Shown piece after piece: positions 1-6,067 of a DNA stretch of 9,399 nucleotides. The translations under genes were made by a program, and so were the position numbers. Position 1 is the first letter of the stretch; every line of letters begins with the position of its first letter. The stretch is from Candidatus Bathyarchaeota archaeon (GTDB taxonomy: Archaea > Thermoproteota > Bathyarchaeia > TCS64 > B23): the NCBI GenBank assembly GCA_029259285.1, contig JAPDJB010000102.1, positions 1 to 9,399 on the forward strand, in the 5' to 3' direction. Below the pieces are notes generated by a model that was not told the origin of the DNA, did no database searches, and saw only the letters and a program-made list of their open reading frames with translations.

Positions 1-1
1 T

Positions 2-280
2 TCGAGGGGCATCAACAGCAGCCTTGAGACTGTCGAGTATGGCCGAAGCCCAGGGGGCATAAGGGATGTCATCGCAGCCATAGAGGAGCTCGGCTCCACC
101 TGGAACAGGGTCGTCGGAGGCCTGGTGGAGCTACCCGAGGCAGCCTCTCCGATGGGATTTGAACCCCCGAGACCAGTCATCACCGCTGGATTTGAATCGG
201 CCCGCAACGTCATCCTCGTCTTTCAGGAGGGGGCTATCCAATTCATAGAGCCAAGGCTTGACAGCGGCCGACAGGGCTGA
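2..280 (+). CDS. Probable tail tape measure protein, C-terminal part (5' end outside window)
   Basis: An open frame enters from the left edge and runs 92 codons to TGA at 278-280. It has no start in the window, so it is the 3' part of a longer gene. A helical stretch containing YGRSPGGIRDVIAAIEELG is followed by a Pro-rich linker (ELPEAASPMGFEPPRP) and a beta-type segment with QEGAIQFIEPRL. Short C-terminal segments of the form 'EGxIxIxxPRL...ADR...A..I...L' are typical of phage and archaeal-virus tape measure proteins, which set tail length. The gene also sits directly before a small tail protein and a hub, the usual place for the tape measure. The expected last helix is not in this frame but in the +1 frame (see 249-335). 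The family assignment is inferred from the C-terminal pattern and context; no coiled-coil body is visible here. Another tail-tip protein is possible. Confidence 0.6.
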   Translation, partial: SRGINSSLETVEYGRSPGGIRDVIAAIEELGSTWNRVVGGLVELPEAASPMGFEPPRPVITAGFESARNVILVFQEGAIQFIEPRLDSGRQG

Positions 281-335
281 GGTGGCCCGTGAGATCGCCG
301 AGCTTCTGGGCCGAGAGCTCCTGAGGAGGAGGTGA
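249..335 (+). other. Frame-shifted C-terminal extension of the tape measure gene
   Basis: This frame is closed upstream by TAG at 246-248 and then reads through TAADRAEVAREIAELLGREL and a run of arginines to TGA at 333-335. The segment is an amphipathic helix of the kind that normally follows 'GAIQxxEPRL' in tape measure C-termini. That motif lies immediately upstream in the other frame, so the two pieces look like one protein joined by a +1 shift (or a one-base indel) between 249 and 280. The only independent starts would be TTG at 258 or GTG at 282, and neither has a convincing ribosome binding site. It ends in GGTGA, overlapping the ribosome binding site of the next gene. Coding character is likely; whether the shift is translational, mutational or a sequence error is not decidable from one sequence. 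Confidence 0.5.
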
Positions 336-336
336 T
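328..336 (+). promoter_or_regulatory. Full-length Shine-Dalgarno site GGAGGTGAT
   Basis: GGAGGTGAT matches the complete archaeal/bacterial anti-SD core. It lies 4 bases before the GTG at 341 (8 bases counted from GGAGG), which favours 341 over the overlapping GTG at 332 as the start of the small tail gene. Confidence 0.6.
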
Positions 337-340
337 TGGG

Positions 341-700
341 GTGACGGTGAAGCTGGGTGGCTACGTCTTCGCCGCTGAGCCTGAAATCGTCTTCGACTTG
401 GAGGCCGACCTGGCTGAGAGGCAGAGGTATGGAGGGGGCGCCACCCTCAGCTATGTAGGCCATGGATCGCTGAGGATCACCTTAACGGGGAGGCTGACAG
501 GGCCGAATAGATACTCAGATCGGGACACTCTCCTAGGCCTATTGAAGTCGGGGGCCAAACAGGAGTTCTACGCCGATACCATCGGCTATGGCTCAGAGGC
601 CAGCCCTAAGCATGTATGGATTGAGAGTCTCAGCTTCACACATATAGCTGGGAAGCCGAATCAGGTGGCCTACCGAATCGTCCTGAGGGAGGAGACCTAG
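341..700 (+). CDS. Small tail/baseplate protein (Dit- or gpU-like)
   Basis: This is a 119-residue protein from GTG 341, or 122 residues from GTG 332. I prefer 341 because the complete GGAGGTGAT at 328-336 is ideally spaced for it. The sequence alternates short beta strands and turns, with a central SLRITLTGRLTGPNRYSDRD followed by LLGLLKSGAKQEFYAD and a late strand pair (HVWIESLSFTHIAGKPNQVA). The order 'I.LTG.L.......D...L..L...G....Y' recalls the beta-sandwich core of small tail proteins that lie between the tape measure and the hub, such as distal tail proteins or P2 gpU-type connectors. Position in the operon supports this: tape measure C-terminus just upstream, hub one gene downstream. 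It would be structural, in the tail tip. The subfamily is uncertain; a structure prediction would decide between Dit-like and gpU-like folds. Confidence 0.55.
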   Translation: MTVKLGGYVFAAEPEIVFDLEADLAERQRYGGGATLSYVGHGSLRITLTGRLTGPNRYSDRDTLLGLLKSGAKQEFYADTIGYGSEASPKHVWIESLSFTHIAGKPNQVAYRIVLREET

Positions 701-1069
701 ATGATGAGGAGGGTTGAGGCTGAGGTCTTCAAGGCTCTCACAAGGCCCCTGACATCCTCTGAGCTCGAATCCCAGACGGGCCTGAGACCTAGGGAGATCG
801 CTGAGGCCCTGGAGAGGCTTGTCGGCCTGGGAGCCGTTGAGCGATTCGTCGACTACACCATGGGGCCTAGGAGAGTGAGGTGGAGGAGGCTGGTAGATGA
901 AGCCGAGCTGAGATGGCTCCATGTGAGGATGATCGTCGATCCCCTGCTGGATGAGTATGGCGTCGACGCCGTGGAGGCCATCCTGGATGCTGTGGCTCAG
1001 AGGCCGAAGCTCCTCAGCTACCTCAAGTCTAAGCTGAGCAGGGAGGTGGAGAGAAGTGCCAAGCGTTAA
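701..1069 (+). CDS. Winged helix-turn-helix protein within the tail module
   Basis: This 122-residue protein starts at ATG 701, directly after the preceding TAG, with AGGGAGGAG at 686-694 as ribosome binding site. A second ATG at 704 is an equally possible start. Residues about 5-65 fit a winged helix: helix 1 (VEAEVFKALTR), helix 2 (SSELESQTG), recognition helix (RPREIAEALERLVGLGAVER), then an Arg-rich wing (DYTMGPRRVRWRRL). This resembles MarR/ArsR-type domains. The C-terminal half is helical (VDPLLDEYGVDAVEAILDAVAQ) and may dimerise. It overlaps the hub gene by 14 bases, so it is co-translated with tail genes. It could be a transcriptional regulator placed in the late operon, or a structural or assembly protein that uses the fold for protein contacts. 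No cysteines or metal-site pattern are present. The fold is fairly confident; the role is not. Confidence 0.6.
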   Translation: MMRRVEAEVFKALTRPLTSSELESQTGLRPREIAEALERLVGLGAVERFVDYTMGPRRVRWRRLVDEAELRWLHVRMIVDPLLDEYGVDAVEAILDAVAQRPKLLSYLKSKLSREVERSAKR

Positions 1070-3560
1070 GGTGATGACCTGGAACCCGAAGGCCGTCGGC
1101 GGCAGAGACGACAGCTTCGCCGAAGGCTGGACACCGCATGATGTAGATTTCACCCAGGTAGATGGAGACTACGCTGAGCTTCAGGTTCAGGCTGGCTACA
1201 CATCGGGCTATATCGAGAAGACGGGGATCAGCATAGACACCTCGGTTTATCGATACCTCGCCCTCGGCCTATGGGGAGACGGAGACTATTATGTTGAGCT
1301 TTATGATGGCGCATCATGGCTCTCAGCCATCAGCGAATCCGCCCCCTCAACCTATGGGTTCAGGGTCATAGACCTCCCAGCCATCACGTCGGCTGTTATC
1401 ACCGGCATAAGGCTGGGAGTCTCAGGGGGCGAGGGCCGGAGGGCCACCTACGACTTCTTCAGCTTCCTCTCCGAGCAGCCAGCCTTCCCCGACAGCCTCA
1501 TCAGCTTGAGGGTTCATCAGAGGGAGGGGGGCTGCGACAGCTTCGAGGGAGAATTTTATGACAGCTCAGCCTTCACGGAGGGACACTGCATCCGGATAGT
1601 TGTCGACGGAGTGAAGCTCTTCGCAGGAATCATAGAGGAGGTGAGGCTGAGAGGCGGAGGCGTTGTCGAGGCTTCAGGCCGATGCTTCCAGGTTAAATTT
1701 GAGAAGAAGGCCGTCGACATCGAGTTCGACAGGGCTGAGCTGACAAGCGCCGTCAAGACCCTCGTGGAGATGTTCCCCGAGGTCTCCATGAGCAGGGTGA
1801 GGCCTCCGTCGATGGAGGGCTGCGTCGGCCTATGGCACCTAGACGAGGGCGAGGGTTCGGCGGCCCATGACAGCAGCGGAAGGGGCCACGATGGAGACAT
1901 CCACGGCGCAACATGGGTTGAGGGGCGATATGGGAAGGCCCTCCACTTCGATGGAGATGACACAGTTGACTGCGGCGACATAGATGAGATAGATGGTGCC
2001 TCGGAGCTGAGCGTTGAGGTGTGGGCTAGGGTTCCAGCGGATGCAGGTGGGACGAGGGAGTTTATCCGTAAGGATTGCGTCTTCGCCCACGGCTTCGGCT
2101 GGACGGCCTATAGGCCGAGGTTCTGGGTTTACTTCATAGATATAGGATGGCAGAACAGCGGGGATGGACCGGAGATAAACGATGACCGGTGGCATCACAT
2201 AGTCGGAGTCTACGACGGAGAATACATACGCCTCTACGTCGATGGAGAGGAGAGAAGCAGCCTTAACGTAGGCTCCCATCCAGTCGCCTCGAATTCGGCT
2301 CATGTCCACATAGGAAGCCTCGGCGGCATAGGGGAGTTCATGATCGGCGAAATAGACGAGGTGGCATTATACAGCAGAGCCCTATCAGCCGAGGAGATAT
2401 GGGAACACTACTCCAAGGGACCAGTGCCGGTGAACATCTCAAAGGCCTACATCTCAACACCCATCTCAGATATACTCGACCAGCTCTGCAGCATAGCATC
2501 AAAGGCCACGGGCAAAGCCTGGAGCTGGAAGCTGGGCTATGGTCAGGACTTAAGGTTCAGGTCGGTGGATGAGGCCCCTACGGCCTCCACCATCATCCAG
2601 GAGGGGGTAAACCTGCTGACAGGTGTGAGGAGGGGGCGAGACCTCTACGAACTTGCAAACCGAGTTGTGGTGCTAAGCGGCCAGGTTCAGTATCCATGGG
2701 AAGACCTCTACTGCGAGGACATCAGCCTCTGGACAATCGAGTGGTGCGGTCAGTGCATCGATCCGGCCCTTCAGAACGACGAAGACGCGAGGGAAGGCGA
2801 CTATGCGATGATGATCTATGATGACAGCCTAAACTGGTGGAGGGTGGGGCGTCGAATCCCCAGCATGGATCTCACAGGCTATAGGGGCCTAAGGCTATGG
2901 CTGAAGATCAACGGCACGTGGAGTGGAGAAGGCAGCGATGAAGTCATAATAAAATTCGGCAGCGACAACGACAACTGCTACTATAAGGCTGTCCATCTGG
3001 GCGTAGGGAACAACGAGTGGGCGCACATCGACGTGGAGCTGAAGAGATTTGCTAAGAGGGGGAATCCAGACCTAAGCGATGTAACCTGGATAGCTCTCGA
3101 AGCCGTCTGGCCCAGCAATCTCTACGGAAACGTGATGTGGGATGGATGGCACTGGTATGCCGAGAACTTCAAGGTTGAGGTTAGAGACCCCGACAGCCCC
3201 GTCGGCGAGGAGCGCACATACGTCTATAAGGATGCGAAGCTGAACCGCCTTGAGCTTCTCCAGGATCTGGCTGAGGGATTGCTCGTGGGGATGAAGGCCG
3301 TATCGCAGAGGGTTCTACTCCCCGTCGTAGGCGCATCAGACCTGCAGCGTGGACGCCTCGTCCAGGTCTCGGCTCCAAGCCTAGGCCTAAGCGGCGGCTA
3401 TCTCATCGCCGAAGCCGAGCATAGTTTCAGCCGCAGCGAGGGCTATGTCACCAGGGTTCTGCTGGAGAATCCAGCTCTCAGCCTACCCTGGGAGATCGCC
3501 AGGATTCTGGAGAGGGAGCTACGACTTGAGAGACGTGGAGATGTGGAGGTGGTGTTGTGA
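1056..3560 (+). CDS. Tail hub/baseplate protein with LamG lectin-like and other beta-sandwich inserts
   Basis: 834 residues from GTG 1056, with GGAGGTG at 1042-1048. Several pieces read like the gp27/gpD-type tail hub. About 145-245 contains SLISLRVHQREGGCDSFEGE, IRIVVDGVKLFAGIIEEVRL and SAVKTLVEMFP. About 455-545 contains ISDILDQLCSIASKATGKAW and ANRVVVLSG. About 718-805 is the closing hub part (KLNRLELLQDLAEG...GRLVQVSAPSLGLSGGYLI). These pieces are interrupted by beta-rich modules. Residues about 252-452 are a LamG/concanavalin-like domain, with VGLWHLDEGEGSAAHDSSG, GKALHFDG, WHHIVGVYDGEYIRLYVDGE and IGEIDEVALYSRALSAEEI as family hallmarks. Residues about 15-140 (YLALGLWGDGDYYVELYDG) and about 550-710 (SLNWWRVGRR, YRGLRLWLKING, WIALEAVW) resemble carbohydrate-binding jelly rolls. 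I infer a tail-tip hub that also binds cell-surface glycans. The LamG call is strong and the hub call is moderate. Cysteines (C256, C306, C341, C553, C564, C567, C641 among others) could form disulfides outside the cell. Confidence 0.75.
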   Translation: MPSVKVMTWNPKAVGGRDDSFAEGWTPHDVDFTQVDGDYAELQVQAGYTSGYIEKTGISIDTSVYRYLALGLWGDGDYYVELYDGASWLSAISESAPSTYGFRVIDLPAITSAVITGIRLGVSGGEGRRATYDFFSFLSEQPAFPDSLISLRVHQREGGCDSFEGEFYDSSAFTEGHCIRIVVDGVKLFAGIIEEVRLRGGGVVEASGRCFQVKFEKKAVDIEFDRAELTSAVKTLVEMFPEVSMSRVRPPSMEGCVGLWHLDEGEGSAAHDSSGRGHDGDIHGATWVEGRYGKALHFDGDDTVDCGDIDEIDGASELSVEVWARVPADAGGTREFIRKDCVFAHGFGWTAYRPRFWVYFIDIGWQNSGDGPEINDDRWHHIVGVYDGEYIRLYVDGEERSSLNVGSHPVASNSAHVHIGSLGGIGEFMIGEIDEVALYSRALSAEEIWEHYSKGPVPVNISKAYISTPISDILDQLCSIASKATGKAWSWKLGYGQDLRFRSVDEAPTASTIIQEGVNLLTGVRRGRDLYELANRVVVLSGQVQYPWEDLYCEDISLWTIEWCGQCIDPALQNDEDAREGDYAMMIYDDSLNWWRVGRRIPSMDLTGYRGLRLWLKINGTWSGEGSDEVIIKFGSDNDNCYYKAVHLGVGNNEWAHIDVELKRFAKRGNPDLSDVTWIALEAVWPSNLYGNVMWDGWHWYAENFKVEVRDPDSPVGEERTYVYKDAKLNRLELLQDLAEGLLVGMKAVSQRVLLPVVGASDLQRGRLVQVSAPSLGLSGGYLIAEAEHSFSRSEGYVTRVLLENPALSLPWEIARILERELRLERRGDVEVVL

Positions 3561-3703
3561 TCGAGTTCTGGAACGTCGTTGCGGCTGCCATCGCCGGCTT
3601 CATCTTGGGCCTAGCGGTTCACTCAGCCTATGTTCACAGCAAAAAGCGGGGGGAGCTGGGCAGGATGCCCTGGGATTATGGTGAGGGGGATGAGGAGGGT
3701 TAG
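3557..3703 (+). CDS. 48-residue single-pass membrane protein
   Basis: GTG at 3557 overlaps the hub stop codon in a GTGA junction, and GGAGGTG a few bases upstream gives good ribosome binding. The 48 residues are MIEFWN, one hydrophobic helix (VVAAAIAGFILGLAVHSAYV, about 7-26), a basic stretch HSKKRGELGR and an acidic tail WDYGEGDEEG. Small-residue spacing (A..AG..LG) in the helix would suit helix packing. Positive residues after the helix predict an outside N-terminus and a cytoplasmic tail. The overlap and ribosome site, rather than length, support it as real. Its place between the hub gene and another small membrane protein gene suggests a role in membrane passage, tail-tip anchoring or lysis; this is inference. 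I recognise no family. Confidence 0.65.
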   Translation: MIEFWNVVAAAIAGFILGLAVHSAYVHSKKRGELGRMPWDYGEGDEEG

Positions 3704-4091
3704 CTTGGAGGAGCTTCGGAGGGGTGACCTCATCCTTGTTCGGTGGATCGACGCCAGCGATGTTAAGGCTCCCCTGAGGGAGCATGAGGCTAGGCCTGAG
3801 GTCTATGTCAAGGATTGGGGAGTCTACCTCGGCGTCTCAGGTAGGCGGAGGAGGATGATGCTCCTAGGCAAGGATGTGGTGGAGGATCACAAAGAGTGGG
3901 GTGCAACTAGGATACCCCTCGAACTCATCGAGGAGATCATACTGTTGATGCCTAGGGAGGAGACATCGAAGGTGATCAGGGAGGTTCTAGGCATCACGAG
4001 GAGGGTGAGGTTGAGGAGGTTTCAGTATAGGAACTCCGACTGGGTGAGGCTCCATGCTAGGCTGGTTGAGGAGGACGTTGACGAGGCGTAG
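3690..4091 (+). CDS. Basic protein of unknown function, probable small beta-barrel
   Basis: 133 residues from ATG 3690, preceded by GGTGA at 3680-3684. In-frame ATG 3678 and GTG 3681 are alternatives; a more distant ATG at 3630 lies inside the upstream gene and gives an implausible N-terminus. The start overlaps the upstream membrane-protein gene by 14 bases. The N-terminal half (about 5-85) alternates strands and turns: LRRGDLILVRWIDASDV, VYVKDWGVYLGVSGRRRR, MMLLGKDVVEDHKEWGATRI, then PLELIEEIILLMPRE. The 'GDLI.V.W.DAS...KDWG.YLGV' pattern resembles a small SH3- or PRC-like barrel with conserved tryptophans. The C-terminal part is a basic helix pair (SKVIREVLGITRRVRLRRFQ). I cannot name a family. 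The operon position suggests a late virion or host-interaction function; binding to nucleic acid is possible from its charge. Confidence 0.7.
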   Translation: MRRVSLEELRRGDLILVRWIDASDVKAPLREHEARPEVYVKDWGVYLGVSGRRRRMMLLGKDVVEDHKEWGATRIPLELIEEIILLMPREETSKVIREVLGITRRVRLRRFQYRNSDWVRLHARLVEEDVDEA

Positions 4092-4317
4092 GGTCATCGT
4101 CGACGACGAGGCCCCTAGGAGGGTTAGGGTTCTGGAGGAGGAGCCGAGTGAAGCCCTAGTCTACACCATAGCGTTGACGCTGCTCATCATCCTCGCCCTC
4201 TCAATCCTCGAAGCCCTCTACCTGCTGACATTCCATCAGTGGAGTGACTCCATCTTCAACGGCATCATGCTCGTCATCGGAACCGTCCTAGGCGCCCTAT
4301 GGGGGAGGCATGGATGA
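4054..4317 (+). CDS. Two-helix membrane protein, candidate holin
   Basis: 87 residues from ATG 4054, with GGGTGAGG shortly upstream. TTG at 4078, preceded by GAGGAGG, is an alternative start. The N-terminus (about 1-30) is strongly charged and first basic (LRRTLTRRRV), then acidic. Two hydrophobic segments follow: about 33-58 (LVYTIALTLLIILALSILEA) and about 67-84 (FNGIMLVIGTVLGALWG), joined by a short loop FHQWSDS. Small size, two helices, the closing 'IGT.LGA..G' helix and the position after the tail genes suit a holin-like or membrane-anchoring role. No endolysin is visible in the window, so lysis is inferred only. It overlaps its upstream neighbour by 38 bases and the ATPase gene by an ATGA junction. 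Confidence 0.7.
   Translation: MLGWLRRTLTRRRVIVDDEAPRRVRVLEEEPSEALVYTIALTLLIILALSILEALYLLTFHQWSDSIFNGIMLVIGTVLGALWGRHG
4301..4308 (+). promoter_or_regulatory. Ribosome binding site setting the ATPase start at 4314
   Basis: GGGGGAGG ends 5 bases before ATG 4314, while the earlier in-frame ATG at 4299 has no site in front of it. The site lies inside the 3' end of the membrane-protein gene, so translation of the two is coupled. Confidence 0.5.
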
Positions 4318-5810
4318 GGCTGAGGACGACGGCGAGGGTGAAACAACGCCGATGGGACAGTAAGCGGGGATGCTACATCTACACCATCGAGTTCTCAACG
4401 AAGACGCCGCTGACGGATCGCACCCTCAAGGTGGCCGAGGCCTTCGGCCTCGGCATAGACGAGGAGCATCGCTTCATCATCTACCGAGACTTCGAGCTAC
4501 ACCTGAAGCCTGGAGACATCGTATACATAACCGGAGACAGCGGCTCAGGGAAGAGCGCCCTGCTGAGAGCCATAAAAGCTGACCTCGGAGAAAAGGCCAT
4601 AGACATCGATGAGGTCTCATGGGATGAGGATCGCCCCCTCATAGATCAGATAGGAGCCAGCTTCCAGGAAGGCCTCAGGCTGCTATGCCAAGTCGGCCTA
4701 AACGATGCATTCCTCTTCCTCCGAAAACCCAGAGAACTCAGCGATGGACAGAGGTATAGATTCAAGTTGGCTAAGCTCTTAGAGGCCCAGAAGCCCTACT
4801 GGATATGCGATGAATTCTGCTCAACCCTCGACCGGACGACGGCCAGGATCGTCGCCTATAACATCCAGAAGCAGGCCCGTAGAGTCGGGGCGACCCTCAT
4901 AGCTGCGACGACGCACACCGATCTGGAGGCTGACCTAAACCCCTCGATACGCATACATAAGGGCTGGGGAGAAGAGGTCAGCGTAGAATACAGAGCAAAC
5001 AGGCCTGCTGAGGGGTGCAGCGTCGTCGAGGACATAACCATCAGGGAGGGAAGTCTCAAAGACTATGAGAGGCTGAGCCATCTACATTACAGGCATACGG
5101 GGAGGCCTGGAATCCCCATCAAAATCTACTGCATGGAGCGACAAAGCGAACTCATAGGCGTCATCGTCTATGCATATCCAGGGCCAACAGCCAAGGGCCG
5201 CAGAGAGGCCGTCGGATATACGCCGACCCTGAAGGAGCTAAACGCCGAGTGGACTGTCATAAGCCGAGTGATAGTTCATCCCAAATATCGAAGCATAGGC
5301 CTCGGCATACGCCTCGTAAAGGAGACCCTGCCCCTCGTAGGCCGACGCCACGTGGAACTCATCGCAGTTATGGCTCAGTATAACCCCTTCGCAGAGAAAG
5401 CCGGAATGAAGCTGATAAGGATTCAGAGGCCCCATCCAACGGTTTGGGAAGCCATCGAGAGGCTTAGGAGGCTGGGCTTCGATCCGGTTCTCATGGCCTC
5501 GGAACGCTACAATCTCCATAAGCTGAGGAGGCTGAGGCCAGAGGCCTTGGAGGCTGTGCGTGAAGCCCTACTCACCGTGGCGCCCTACCTGTATAGGAGG
5601 CTGATAGCCACAGATCGATTTGGAGCCTTCGTCAGGAGGCGTCAGATGAGAGAATGGCTCAGCGAAGCCGATTTGGAGGCTTTATCGAGATGCCTCAAAA
5701 GGCTTAATGCTCTGAGTCAGACGAAGGCCTACCTATACTGGTGCAGAGACTGGATGAAGGGTGGGGAGTCTCATGTTAATGGATCCATTAACATGATGGA
5801 AAAATTATAA
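4314..5810 (+). CDS. ABC-type ATPase fused to a GNAT acetyltransferase-like domain (COG2401 type)
   Basis: 498 residues from ATG 4314; its ATGA overlaps the upstream stop, and ATG 4299 is a weaker alternative. The ABC ATPase domain spans about 40-235. It shows Walker A GDSGSGKS (about 74-81), signature LSDGQ (about 142-146), Walker B with D-loop (YWICDEFCSTLD, about 162-173) and a switch histidine in AATTH (about 201). No membrane segment is present, so it is a soluble ABC protein rather than a transporter. Residues about 241-370 resemble a GNAT fold: DITIREGSLKDYERL, SELIGVIVYAYPGP, then VISRVIVHPKYRSIGLGIRL, the acetyl-CoA pyrophosphate-loop region, and AEKAGM. A helical C-terminus of about 125 residues follows. 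This two-domain arrangement matches the known but uncharacterised archaeal COG2401. The acceptor substrate is unknown. Its place between a membrane protein and the packaging genes suggests modification of a virion or host target; that is inference. Confidence 0.85.
   Translation: MRLRTTARVKQRRWDSKRGCYIYTIEFSTKTPLTDRTLKVAEAFGLGIDEEHRFIIYRDFELHLKPGDIVYITGDSGSGKSALLRAIKADLGEKAIDIDEVSWDEDRPLIDQIGASFQEGLRLLCQVGLNDAFLFLRKPRELSDGQRYRFKLAKLLEAQKPYWICDEFCSTLDRTTARIVAYNIQKQARRVGATLIAATTHTDLEADLNPSIRIHKGWGEEVSVEYRANRPAEGCSVVEDITIREGSLKDYERLSHLHYRHTGRPGIPIKIYCMERQSELIGVIVYAYPGPTAKGRREAVGYTPTLKELNAEWTVISRVIVHPKYRSIGLGIRLVKETLPLVGRRHVELIAVMAQYNPFAEKAGMKLIRIQRPHPTVWEAIERLRRLGFDPVLMASERYNLHKLRRLRPEALEAVREALLTVAPYLYRRLIATDRFGAFVRRRQMREWLSEADLEALSRCLKRLNALSQTKAYLYWCRDWMKGGESHVNGSINMMEKL
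5771..5796 (+). repeat. Perfect 26-bp palindrome at the 3' end of the ATPase gene
   Basis: The half-site TCATGTTAATGGA is followed by its exact reverse complement, with GGATCC at the centre. As RNA it could form an 11-bp stem with a GATC loop. It lies inside the last codons of the ATPase gene, 11 bases before its stop and 25 bases before the next start. No T-run follows, so a classical terminator is less likely than an operator, a processing site or a packaging/recombination site. Confidence 0.8.
5799..5810 (+). promoter_or_regulatory. Possible BRE/TATA-like element before the packaging genes
   Basis: GAAAAATTATAA is the only clear A/T-rich block in this G/C-rich region and resembles a purine BRE plus TATA box. 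It lies only about 16 bases before ATG 5822, too near for a leaderless start there, so a transcript would begin a little inside the first packaging-module gene. It may simply be the A/T-rich stop region. The adjacent palindrome would be well placed to control it. Confidence 0.25.
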
Positions 5811-5821
5811 CGGTGTTATAG

Positions 5822-6067
5822 ATGAGGGGGTATATCTTCACGGATAGGGAGAGGGAGCTTCTTGAGGGGTGGCTGGAGTCTGGGGTGGAGACTCCGACTC
5901 TTAGGGTTCTCTTCCATCAGATGAGGGGCTCTACGAGGCGTCTCATCTTGGATTTGAGGCTGTTCATCAGGGTGGCGAGGAGGCTTAGGGCTCTTGGGAG
6001 GTGGGCTGGGAGGCCTTCGAGGGCGGAGTTGAAGCGCCTGTTAATGGAGGTGGTGGAGGATGAGTGA
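5822..6067 (+). CDS. Small helical basic protein in the packaging module, unknown function
   Basis: 81 residues from ATG 5822, with GGTG at 5812-5815 as a modest ribosome site. It is all-helical by eye: FTDRERELLEGWLESG, TLRVLFHQMRGSTRRLILDL, FIRVARRLRALGRW and SRAELKRLLMEVVEDE. It is rich in Arg and Leu and has no cysteine. The phrase 'F(T)xREREllexWLexG...R' near the N-terminus looks like a small DNA- or protein-binding helical bundle. It overlaps the next gene by 8 bases and precedes the terminase genes, so a packaging helper or part of the small terminase is plausible. I recognise no named family. Codon use here is G/T-rich (AGG, CTT, GGG) but still similar to other genes of the operon. 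Confidence 0.7.
   Translation: MRGYIFTDRERELLEGWLESGVETPTLRVLFHQMRGSTRRLILDLRLFIRVARRLRALGRWAGRPSRAELKRLLMEVVEDE

Noticed and set aside
146..225. tRNA-like stretch on the - strand (GGGTTCAAATCCC resembling a T-arm, and a second TTCAAATCC copy)
   Set aside because: The T-stem does not form five clean pairs, no 7-bp acceptor partner for the 3' part is found within about 100 bases, and the + strand is continuous coding sequence here (the repeated GGATTTGAA encodes GFE twice).
593..1153. 186-codon - strand open frame
   Set aside because: It is the shadow of two well-supported + strand genes with good ribosome sites; its low-complexity Pro/Leu/Ser content is typical of antisense reading in this G/C-rich codon usage.
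1839..2309. 156-codon - strand frame opposite the LamG domain
   Set aside because: The + strand here has unmistakable LamG motifs; the antisense reading has no recognisable pattern or ribosome site.
3630..3689. Longer N-terminus for the basic protein gene from ATG 3630
   Set aside because: It would lie wholly inside the 48-residue membrane protein gene, read as a Gly/Cys/Ser-rich stretch, and has no ribosome site, while GGTGA precedes ATG 3690.
5771..5810. Intrinsic transcription terminator formed by the 26-bp palindrome
   Set aside because: The stem is A/T-rich and followed by TGGAAAAATTATAA, not by a T-run, and the next gene begins within 26 bases; archaeal terminators rely on T-runs.
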